Origin: Closterium sp. Naga37s-1
Taxonomy: Eukaryota > Streptophyta > Zygnematophyceae > Desmidiales > Closteriaceae
Direction of reading: 5' to 3'
NCBI GenBank assembly: GCA_947471745.1
Contig: CANJKZ010000078.1
Coordinates: 4,964,501 to 5,028,500 of the forward strand
DNA length: 64,000 nt
Below are positions 17,801 through 27,804 of the stretch, one piece after another. Under the pieces are notes generated by a model. It was not told the origin of the DNA, ran no database searches, and saw only the letters and a program-made list of their open reading frames with translations. Each line of letters opens with the position of its first letter. Within the stretch, counting starts at the first letter, position 1. Made by a program: the position numbers and the translations under genes.

Positions 17801-20800
17801 GCGCACCGCCGAGCCGAGCCGCGCTGTCGAGCCGCCCTACCGAGCCGCGCTGCCCTGCCTAGCCTGCTTAGCTGAGTTGCACTGCTGCTGCTGCTAGCCT
17901 GCTGCTGCTCCTGTCATGGCTAGTCTCAGTGTTCTTACTTTTGACGCTGAGGGTCGAGCAGTTGACTTTGAGGTCTGGCTAGATGATATGCAGCTTTTCC
18001 TACAGTGCGATAGCAAGGATGGTCTCTCACTGTTCGATCTCACGTCTGGCGCCTCTACTGCCCCTGCTGCTGATGCTGACAGTACTGTTCGCTCGCAGTG
18101 GACCACGCGCGATGCTGCTGCCCGCCTTGCTGTGCGTAGTCACCTACCGTCTACTGAGCGCGCGCACTTTAGTCAGTACAAGAGTGCTAAGACTCTGTAC
18201 GACGCTGTAGTTGCACGCTACTCCTCCCCTGCCACTGCTGCCCTCAGCCACCTCATGCTGCCGTACCTGTTTCCTGACCTTGCAGCCTTTGCCACAGTTG
18301 CTGACCTGGTTGCTCACCTTCGCACCAGTGACGCCCGCTACCGCGCTGCCCTTCCCACTGCGTTCCTTCCCACGAACTCCCCCCCCATGTACATCACCCT
18401 TTACTACCTAGTCACCCGCCTCCCTGACTCTCTCTCTTCAGTCAGGGACCACTTTCTCTCCCTTTGCCCCACCGAGCTGACTGTCGACTTGCTAGAGGAG
18501 CGCCTTGCTGCAGCTGAGAAGAGTATCTTAGCTGTCGGTGCTTCTCGCGGCGACCGTCGCACCCCCTTCTTTGAGGGGTGTTCCCCTGTCCCCCTTCTCC
18601 CCTCTGTTGCCTCTGCTGCTGCTGTCGACCTCGTTGGCACTGAGGAGGTCGGCGTTGCGTCTACCTCTAGTGGGCGACGCCGCACCGGCAAGGGCAAGGG
18701 AAGCAGGGGTGGTGGTGGGGGCGGTGGGGGAAGCGGTGGAGAAGGTGGAGGAGGTGGAGGTGGTGGTGGGGGTGGTACTGGGAGTGGGGGCGTCGGTGGC
18801 GGCAGTGGAGGCCGTGGCGGTGGTGGCGGAGGAGGTGGAGGCAGCGGCACCGGTGGTGGAGGTAGCGGAGGAGGTGGTGCTGGTCGCGGTGCAGCCACGC
18901 AGCGTGGAGGCCTTGGTGGCAGCCAGCGCCAGCAGCAGGTGTGCACCCGTGAGACCCCGTCGGTTCAGCAGCTTCGTGAGTGGTACGTTGGGCGTGGGAG
19001 GTCTGGGGGTGCGGGTCCCTGCTCTTACGTTCTTCGCACCGGCACTCGGAGTGGGGAGGTGTGTGGTCTCCCACACACCACGCAGCACTGCTTCGGCCGC
19101 TTGACTGACGCTTGGCGTGCCCAGTTTCCTGACGCCGTTGAGCTTCCTCGTTGGCATGATCTGCTTCTGCAGAATGTGCCTATCTTTGATATAGACTTTG
19201 ATGCTATCCTTGCTGCCATGTATGCTCTTGCTGATATTACTGAGGGTGACTGTTACCTGAGTGTCCCGCCCGACCCGGGCACTGTGGCTGCTGCTCTAGG
19301 TGCTAGTGCGGCTGCTGCTCTAGGTGCTAGTGCGTCTGCTGCTCCAGGTGCTGGTACATCTCCTCTCTCTGGTACTGCACCTACTAAGTCCTTTCACACT
19401 TTCACACTTGACTCTGGTGCTTCGCGCTCTTTCTTTAGAGACAGCACCACGCTCACGCCGCTCAGTCGGCCTGTTGCGGTCTCCCTTGCTGACCCCTCCG
19501 GGGGCCCAGTCCTTGCACACTCCTCCACGGTTCTACCGTGTCCGGCGGCCCCGTCGGGCTTGCTGTCGGGACTCCACCTCCCCTCGTTCTCTACGAACTT
19601 GGTGAGTGGAGCTGACCTCCAGGACGTGTGGGTTGACCAGTTCACCCCTGGAGGTCAGCGTGTGACCCACTGCACTTGCTCTCGGACGGGCCGCCACCTG
19701 GCCACGTTCACCCGTCGGCCAGGGTCGAGTCTGTACACACTGACTACTGCGCCTCCTCCGGTCCCTGTGTCTGGTCAGGTGGCTGCGTCCAGTCAGGTGT
19801 TTGCTGCCGCGTCCAGGTCTAGTCCTGCGTCTGCCCCCTGCTCGTGTCGTCCTCTGGCGCACGAGACTCTCCTTTGGCACCACCACCTTGGTCACCCCTC
19901 CCTGCCTCGTCTTCGAGGTATGGCCTCCCGTGCTCTTGTCTCTGGACTCCCTAGGTCCCTCCCTCCCCTTCCTCCGTGGCCTGCCCCCACCTGTGTTCCT
20001 TGTGTCGAGGGCCGGCAGCGCGCCGCTCCTCACTCCTCCTCGTTTCCTCCGACTGAGGCTCCTCTGCAGACTCCCAGCCCGCGTCCGTGGACAGGGTCAC
20101 GAGCGTTACTTCCTGCTGGTCGTTGACGACTACTCGCGTTACACCACAGTCTTCCCCTTGCGCAGCAAGGGTGAGGTCCCTGAGGTGTTGATCGACTGGA
20201 TCCGCGGTGCTCGTCGCCAGCTTAGTGAGAGTTTCGGCTCAGACCTTCCTGTTCTGCGTCTGCACTCAGACAGAGGCGGGGAGTTTTCCTCCGACCTCCT
20301 GAGAGCCTTCTGTCACTCTGAGGGCATCCGCCAGACGTTCACGCTTCCGGCCTCCCCGCAGCAAAATGGGATTGCTGAGCGCCGCATTGGCATGGTCATG
20401 GACGTCGCTCGTACGTCCATGATCCATGCGGCTGCTCCCCATTTTCTGTGGCCGTTCGCGGTTCAGTAAGCTGCGCATCAGATCAACCTTCAGCCTCGCG
20501 TCTCCTTGCCGGAGACCGCACCTACACTGAGGTGACGGGGAAGGTTGGCGATGCGTCAGCGTTCCGAGTCTGGGGATCTCGAGCTTTTGTCCGCGATACT
20601 ACAGCGGACAAGCTGTCCTCCCGTGCCGTTCCCTGTGTCTTCCTTGGCTTCCCTCCTGACGCACCCGGGTGGCAGTTCTACCACCCCACCTCGTGTCGTG
20701 TTCTGTCCTCTCAGGACGTCACGTTCGACGAGTCGGTGTCGTACTACCGTCTCTTTCCCTACTGCACTGCTTCTCCCCCCCCCCGCCACTCTTCCTGGCA

Positions 20801-22639
20801 CCAGGTACTCCCCTGGTAGACCCCCTCCCCCCCCAGGGTCCTGCCCCCTCAGGTGTGTCCCAGGTAGACCCTGCCGAGCCGGTCGAGGTAGCTGTCGACT
20901 CAGGTGCTGCTAGGGGTGCTGACCCTGCGGGTGCGGGGACTGGGGGTGCTGAGACTGGGGGTGCTGACACTGGGGGTGCTGACTCTGGGGGTGCTGAGAC
21001 TGGGTGTGCTGAGCCTGGGGGTGTGGCGCCTGAGGGTACTGTGTCTGGAGGTGCTGAGCCTGCGCGTGCTGAGTCTGGAGGTGCTCCAGGTGTCCCGTCG
21101 CGGCGGGAGCCCCTCTCTCCACAGCGGCTTCGTGAGTGGTACTCTCGGCGCTGTCGAGTTGCTGCTGGAGGTGGTGCTGGTGCTGGAGCTGCTGGAGGTG
21201 CTGCTGGTGCTGGAGCTGCTTGAGGTGCTGGAGGTGCTACTGGAGCTACTGGAGGTGCTGGCGCTGCTGGAGGTGGTGCTGGTGCTGGAGTTGCTGGAGG
21301 TGCTGCTGGTGCTGGAGCTGCTGGAGGTGCTGGAGGTGTTACTAGGGCTACTGGGGGTGCTGGCGCTGCTGGAGGTGGTGCTGGTGCTGGAGCTGCTGGA
21401 GGTGCTGCTGGTGCTGGAGCTGCTGGACCTGCTGGAGCTGCTGAGTCTGCGTCTGTCTGTCCTCCGTCCGTTGGGGGTGAGTGTGCTCTTGGCACGGACG
21501 TCCTTGAGGACAGACAGGAGGACCTTCAGTGCTTTGCCGCTGCTTCACCTCATCTCGTGTCCATGCTGCTTGCCCCTGAGGGAGACCCGGATGCACTAGA
21601 CATCCCGACCCCGCGCTCTTACGCAGAGGCGATAGAGGGTCCCTACTCCTCTCAGTGGCAGGCAGCCATGGACGCAGAGATGGCTTCCTGGAAGTCCACA
21701 GGCACCTACGTAGACGAGGTTCCCCCACCTGGGGCGAACATCGTCAGTGGCATGTGGATCTTCAGGGTGAAGCGGCCGCCGGGTTCTCCGCCTGCCTTCA
21801 AGGCGCGTTACGTTGCACGTGGCTTTAGTCAGCGTCAGGGAGTTGACTTCTTTCAGACCTTCTCCCCTACCCCGAAGATGACCACTCTTCGGGTACTGCT
21901 GCACGTTGCTGCTCAGCGTGACTACGAGCTCCACTCGCTTGACTTCAGCACAGCCTTCCTACAGGGCAGCCTCCACAAGGAGATCTAGCTGCGCCGCCCA
22001 CCTGGCTTCACTGGGTCGTTTCCTGCTGGTACCCAGTGGAGCCTCTGGCGGCCAGTCTATGGTCTCCGCCAGGCACCCCGTGAGTGGCACGACACACTCA
22101 GGACGACTCTTGCTGCTCTTGGTTTTGCTCCTTCCACTGCTGACCCTTCTCTGTTTTTACGCACTGACACCACTCTGCCGCCGTTCTACGTTCTCGTGTA
22201 CGTAGACGACCTCGTCTTTGCTACTGCTGACACTGAGGCACTCGCCCACGTGAAGTCCGAGCTGCAGAAGAGACACACGTGCACAGACCTGGGTGAGCTC
22301 ACAAGCTATCTTGGCTTGCGGATCACCCGGGACAGAGCACAGCGCACCATTACCTTGACTCAGTCACACATGGTGCAGCAGGTCCTTCAGCGCTTCGGCT
22401 TCACGTACTCCTCGCCACAGTCCACTCCTCTGCCTACCGGTCACTCGCTCTCAGCTCCACCTTCGGACGAGTCCGTAGAGCCGAGTGGCCCGTATCCAGA
22501 GCTTGTGGGCTGCCTCATATACCTGATGACTTGCACACGACCTGACCTAGCATACCCTCTCAGCCTTCTGGCTCGCTACGTGGCTCCCGGCAGGCACCGA
22601 AAGGTGCACTGGGATGCTGCGAAGAGGGTGTTGCGATAC

Positions 22640-24137
22640 TGTCAGAATGTTATGTTTTGTCTAGCCTGCAGTGGGGTACTCAATAGTGAGTACAACCCAA
22701 TTTAGGGTTTGCTATATGTACTCAACTGCTTGCTAGTAAAACCCCCTCTTTCTCATTTCTAAACTTCCTTTGGTTTCCTAACATGGAATCAGAGCAGGTC
22801 GACCCTCACGGGTCGATCCTGTGGATGGGCCCACCAATGCTTCCGCTGCTGCTGTCCTGCCTATCGCGCGCCTCGGGCGCGCGCTATCGGGCGCGCGGCC
22901 CTTTTTTCTTCCCGCCGCACGCTAGGGGCGCGCGGCGGTTTGCTGCCCGTCGTGGCCCCTTCGTGGCCCCCGTTGCGGCCCCGTCGCGGCCCTGCCCCGG
23001 CCCTGCCCCGTCGCCTGCTGCCGCCCCGTCGCGGCCCCAGTCGCGGCCCCGCCCCGGCCCTGCCTCGTCGCCTGTCGCGGCCCGTCACGGCCTCGCCCCG
23101 GACCTGCTCCGTCGCCTGTCGCGGCCCTGTCGCGGCCTCGTCCTGCTGCCGCCCCGTTGCGGCCCCGTCGCGACCCCGTCGCGGCCTCGCCCCGGCCCTG
23201 CCCCGTCGCCTGTCGCGGCTCACCGCCCCCCCCCCCCCCCCCCTTTTCCCGTCGCCCGTCGCGGCGCCCTGGGGGGCCGCGCGACCTGGGGGGGCCTCCC
23301 GTCTTCGTCGTGGCGCCCTGCCCAGTGTTCGGGTTTGGGGTGGCGGGTGTGTGGCATCACCTGCTCCTCCTCCTACTTCATCTCCCACTGCTGCAGCTGC
23401 CGCTGAGGGGGGTTGGTGTGTGGGAGTCGACGGAGTGGTGCTTGGGGGTGGAGTGTGAGTGAATCTAGAGGTGCAGCAGGGGGTGTGTGAAAGGGGGGTG
23501 GGATAGTTTGGGGAGGTTGAAGGGGGGGTGGCCGCCGTGAAGCCCGCAGCTCCAGTCGCCCGTGAGACCGTTGCGCCAGTCGCCCGTGAGCCCGTTGCGC
23601 CAGTCGCCCGTGAGCCAGTTGCTCCAGTCGCCCGTGAGTCCGTTGCTCCTGCCGCTCAGAGTTAGCCGCGGAGCCAGTTACTCCAGTAGCCCGTGTGCCA
23701 GTTGCTCCAGTTGCCAGTGTGCCAGTTGCTCCAGTTGCCCGTGTGCCAGTTGCTCCAGTTGCGCCGTGTGCCAGCAGCTTCAGCTGCCGCCCACTACCTC
23801 CTCCCCTCTCATAGTCCCTCCTCCTCCACACTTGCCCTCTGTGATAGCTTCTAGCTTTGCTTACTATTATTGTGAACTATTGCTTGCTTACTTGTGCTCA
23901 GAATGTGTGGTGACATTGTGATCCACCCTGAGCTTGTCTTTTGTTTTGCTTTGCTTCTTGTGCTGATTACACCCCACTTTGGCTATAGGGGTGTGTCAGA
24001 ATGTTATGTTTTGTCTAGCCTGCAGTGGGGTACTCAATAGTGAGTACAACCCAATTTAGGGTTTGCTATATGTACTCAACTGCTTGCTAGTAAAACCCCC
24101 TCTTTCTCATTTCTAAACTTCCTTTGGTTTCCTAACA
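22640..24137 (+). mobile_element. Non-autonomous LTR element (LARD-like) nested in Copia element 2
   Basis: Apparently identical 144-bp LTRs at 22640-22783 and 23994-24137, flanked by the duplication GATAC (22635-22639 and 24138-24142). A primer site (TGGAATCAGAGC) follows the left LTR, and a purine tract (CTATAGGGGTG) precedes the right one. The interior is GC-rich low-complexity DNA plus the conserved 3' untranslated stretch of the Copia family (GTGATCCACCCTGAGC), with no gag or pol. It must depend on proteins of an autonomous relative. It looks whole and very young and sits in the reverse-transcriptase/RNase H part of its host. Confidence 0.93.
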
Positions 24138-24899
24138 GATACTTGTGTAGTACATCGGGCATGGGGCTTGTGCTTGGAGGACGGGCTCGAGTTGTCCTCA
24201 CTGGTCACGCTGACGCCTCCTGGGTTGACGACTTGGCTACGCAGCGGTCGTCACAAGGTTACACCTTCAGTCTTGGCTCCGGTTCTGTCTCTTGGTGGTC
24301 TACCCGCTCTTCTTCTGTTCTCAGCTCCAGTTGTGAGGCTGAGATCTACGCTGGGGCCATGGCTGCACAGGAGCTTCGCTGGCTCACCTACCTGCTGACC
24401 GACTTGGGAGAGGCGCCTCGTTCTCCTCCAGTTCTGTACGTCGACAACAAGGCCATGCTGGCCTTGTGTCAGGAGCACAGACTGGAGCACAGAACGAAGC
24501 ACATTGCTCTGTGCTACTTCCTTGCTCGAGAGTTGCAGCAGCGTGGTCAGCTTCGTCTTGCTTACGTGGCCTCACAGGCCAACACTGCTGATGTTTTCAC
24601 CAAGGCACTTCAGCCTTGTGATCATCAGCGCTTCTGTACTGTGTTATGCCTTGTACCTACTGTGCCTCACTTGCTTTCTTCTTGACCCTGCCTGTACTGT
24701 ACTCTTTATACATATACCTGCATGCTTATACTTGCTAGGTTGTGTTCACTGTATTCTTTACTCTGCATGTGAACTGGCCTTGTGGCCCTTTGCTTGTGCT
24801 CAGACTGCGTGGTGACTTTGTGATCCACCCTGAGCTTGCTTTGCTTTTCTTGACTGGTCTTGTGACCCCTTGTTCTCCCCCACTTTGCCTATGGGGGTG

Positions 24900-25030
24900 T
24901 GTCAAACTTATATATGCTATAGTCTGTTTAGGCTGTAGTGGGGTAGTTCCTAGAGGGTACAACACTTTTGTGTTCTCTATTTGTACCCACCTCATTTCTA
25001 GTTCAATCATCCATTTCCTCAATTCTCACA
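24900..25030 (+). repeat. 3' LTR of Copia element 2
   Basis: 131 bp, preceded by the purine tract CCTATGGGGGTG. Ends at the junction with the interrupted minus-strand gene. Confidence 0.92.
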
Positions 25031-26993
25031 GCTGCAGCACCCGCCTGATCAGCCGCGGAGGATGAAGCGCCGGCCGCGGGACCTGTGTCACCCGCCCTAG
25101 ACCTCTGTGCACCGGATGTGGCTCCCTGGGCTTGCACGAACCCTAGAATCTGGCCGAAAAGTGGTCTACGCGCAAGTGACGGAGCAACAGCAGAGGTGTG
25201 AAGAGCACCTCTTGTTGTACCAGGAGCAACTACAGCAGCGGTGGAGTCGCCGGCTTCAGGCCTGTTCAAACCCTCCAGGGCAGCCATCGGCAGCTTGAAC
25301 CCTGCATGTGCAGCCAGCTGCTGAAAGGCGGTAAACAGTGACGACACAGACACCGTCAGTTTGACGATTCCCTCCCCACCCTTAAAAACCGAGTCTTTTA
25401 GATTATCCATGTCTTCAGAAAGGCTGTTGATCTGGGCAGCTTGGACAGCCTGCTCCGCCGATAGATCTTTAACCTTGGTCTCAAGATCGACCTCAACTAC
25501 GTCGTCGCTCTCACCCTCTTCCTCCTCCTGCTGCTCACTCTGTGGTGGAATATCGGCCCCCTTCAGTTTCAGCGATTCCAGCAGAGTACCTTCGCCGGCC
25601 TCGCACATCAGAGCACGGATTTCGCGCTTGTAGTGCGCGCCCCCGTAACGGAGTTTCGGAATCCCTTCTTCCATGAATTGGAAGCAGCGGAATACAAGCT
25701 CCTTGATGAACATGCAGACGTAGACCCCGCAGTCTACGTCGTTCTGTTGCTGGGGTACTTCGAAGTACTGCTAAACATAAGTTAAAAAAAAGATAAACAT
25801 AGTCACTTTGAAGCAGGTAAATCGTGTTGTGCTTCTTACAAACAGCGTGACATCAAACACAAATTTGACAAACTCACTTGAAGGCCTCGGCTGTGCACGC
25901 GTGTGAGCCGCTCTGTCACTTCTTCCCATGGCAGATCAGGGCTGGCCTTTTTAAGGGCCCACCCAAGAAGCCTGCGGATGGATCAAGAACTGTTGTTTTT
26001 TCAACGCAAGGTCTACACGTGAGCACAAAAGATGATAGTAAGGCCCATACAAATGCCGCCGCAGCCTAAACTCACGTGTTGATATTTGTGAACACGGCTT
26101 CGCGCTGGTCGTAATGGACGCGTGCGGAGTCGTAAAGGACTGCTAGAACTATTTCTTCTGGCGCCGTGGCTTGGTATTCCTTGTTACTTAGGAGCAGCAG
26201 ACGGGGGTCCCTAACAACCACAAGGCTGAAATGATGTACTGGTTCCCTGCAGAGAAACCATGGAGTGGAAGTCAGGACATGAAGACAACCGTCCGAAACA
26301 TCAATGAACCTTAAACGAGAGCTCTGTGAACCACCCTAAACCATTTTAATGTCTCCCTCACTTGTTGAAAACCACGATGCAAACGTAGTCGTGCTCGAAC
26401 AGAGTTTTGCAGTCGACTCCGCATGCAAGCTCCTGTCCCCCGGTGACGGTTTGGAAGGCGAGCGTGTCAAGCGCCAACCACGTTTTTCCGTCTGGAAGCT
26501 CCTTGTAAAGAAGGCTCAACACCCTGAAACGATACGAACACGAATGACAATTAAAATGAAGGCGATGAGTACGTAATACTAGTAAACCGCGTATCAGGAC
26601 TTACAAGTTGTGAAAGTCGATAATTGAGGTCGATAGCTCGTAACCATCCTGTATGTGGAGGGCATCCATGATTGTCACCTTCGCTCTTTGGCCGTGATGA
26701 TTTTTTAACTCATGAGTTGGAAAATGGTTACTCTTAACAGACCTAGGAATTTTATCGTTCACGCTGTCAGGAACTTTGACACCCTTCGCGAACCTGGATA
26801 TTATGTCGTCGGGCTCCGGCAGCACATCTACGCCTTCTAATATAACCGGGACCTTAAATTCTGGGCTCGGAGCCGGCACAATATCGCTCGCGTCCTGCTT
26901 GCCCCTGGTTGATCGTTTCCCTCGCGTAACGGCTGTCTGATTACCTACGGCTTTTTGGGTCTTGAGGCGTGTAGAATGCCTAGGAGGCGTCAT
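25031..26993 (-). CDS. Ulp1-like (C48) SUMO-protease half of the Ulp1-AP2 gene, five exons
   Basis: Exons on the minus strand are 26993-26605, 26523-26362, 26246-26076, 25971-25878 and 25770-25031 (cut there by Copia element 2). All introns start GT (GTAAGT, GTGAGG, GTGAGT, GTGAGT) and end AG, and every phase fits. The product starts MTPPRHSTRLKTQ with a basic tail. The catalytic pattern of Ulp1/SENP peptidases is visible: His in VHHFSLVVV (H188 or H189), Asp in LYDSARVHY (D223), then PQQQNDVDCGVYVC with the oxyanion Gln (279/280) and the nucleophile C286. His-Asp spacing is wider than usual. A Glu-rich, coiled-coil-like stretch follows. Family role: cleaving SUMO or ubiquitin-like conjugates; here it is MULE cargo reading inward from the right inverted repeat. 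The catalytic half looks intact, but the insertion separates it from the AP2-like half. Confidence 0.8.
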
Positions 26994-27503
26994 CGTGAGC
27001 TAACCTAATAAGCACTACGTGAACTTTACGTGAACTTTTATGAACTGCGGCTGGTTTGGAAAAGGCGGAGAGGAGGATGCTATAATAATGAGTAGAGGTG
27101 AAAATGAGAGGAGGAAGACAAGTAGAGGTGAAAATGAGAGAACAAATGAGTCGCTACTCAATGATGTCAAAACCCTTGGTCCACGAGAGACCCACGGAGG
27201 AAATGGAGACTGCGTGCAAGGAAATGGAGACGTTGACGTGGGAGAAGTCGTGAAGCAAGGACGATGCGCACGTGCATGCAACGGTGCTTAACCAGCCAAG
27301 TTTAGTCCAAGGTGTCACGCCCTTATTGACTGGAACCTGACATTGATGGGTGTCGAATGAAACTGCAGAAGACTCGTGGAAACATGAACAGCTGTGTTTT
27401 ACAGCGCACCAATAAAGACAAAGTCGTAATGATTGTGTGCAACATTTACGAGATGTTTGGACCTGCCCACGAAAACCAAGAAAGTGTAGAGAATTCGGTG
27501 TTG
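26994..27503 (-). promoter_or_regulatory. Promoter region of the Ulp1-AP2 gene
   Basis: About 510 bp between the gene start and the right inverted repeat, with no coding signal. It holds a repeated AGTAGAGGTGAAAATGAGAG (two copies near 27092 and 27121). By analogy with MuDR, transcription probably starts near the inverted repeat. Confidence 0.4.
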
Positions 27504-27613
27504 TGGCGAAAACTGACCACGGGAATCGGGCGCGATCGCGTGGCAGGAGGCCTGTAAAAACCACTGCCCGTTGGAATTGAAGATGAGAAAGCACGGCGCT
27601 TCGTCATTCCCTC
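27504..27613 (-). repeat. Right terminal inverted repeat of the MULE
   Basis: 110 bp, reverse complement of 594-605 plus 8076-8171 with about 98% identity. It also shows the sequence of the left repeat before Copia insertion, with a single TGACG. Confidence 0.92.
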
Positions 27614-27622
27614 TCGCTCCAT
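27614..27622. repeat. 9-bp target-site duplication of the MULE, right copy
   Basis: TCGCTCCAT, identical to 585-593. Confidence 0.9.
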
Positions 27623-27804
27623 CCACAAAACAGATCCCAAGTTCCCAAAACGGAAATCAGAATTGCATTTAGTCATTACTCCTTGCTGTATCCCTCACAA
27701 CATCTCGCTCCTCTCTGGCCCTCGGACGGGAACTCGCACTTGCTGTTATTTTTTTTGGCTTGAGTATCCGATCTGCGAGTGATTATTTGCGCGAGCCGAG
27801 AATC

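Larger units (their letters stand above)
16667..25030 (+). mobile_element. Broken Ty1/Copia retrotransposon inside the MULE protease/AP2 gene
   Basis: LTRs of 131 bp at 16667-16797 and 24900-25030 differ at about one position. Flanks are GCTGT (16662-16666) and GCTGC (25031-25035), a 5-bp duplication with one mismatch. A primer site (TGGTATAGAGC) follows the left LTR. A GC-rich repeat leader lies at 16860-17800, gag at about 17.9-19.1 kb, protease near 19.4 kb, integrase at 19.9-20.5 kb, reverse transcriptase at 21.6-22.6 kb and RNase H at 24.14-24.68 kb. The polyprotein is broken in several places, besides carrying the nested element at 22640-24137. Its gag and pol are close relatives of element 1 but run on the opposite strand. 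LTR similarity suggests a fairly recent insertion. Confidence 0.93.
594..27613 (+). mobile_element. Giant Mutator-like element (MULE) with Ulp1-AP2 cargo
   Basis: Terminal inverted repeats start GAGGGAATGACG at 594 and at 27613 (reverse strand) and match over about 110 bp, with a perfect 9-bp target duplication outside. Internal parts are a MURA-like transposase (8722-11416, +), a small AP2-like gene (12296-13105, -) and a spliced Ulp1-like protease/AP2-like gene (26993 to 15134, -). The transposase and the protease gene are read inward from opposite ends, like mudrA and mudrB of MuDR. The element spans 27.0 kb, of which about 15.8 kb are two later Copia insertions (606-8070 and 16667-25030); the original is about 11.2 kb. 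It inserted about 180 bp upstream of the DUF985 start codon. The nearly identical inverted repeats suggest recent movement. Plant MULEs carrying Ulp1-like genes (the KAONASHI type) are known; the added AP2-like domain is the unusual part. Confidence 0.9.
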
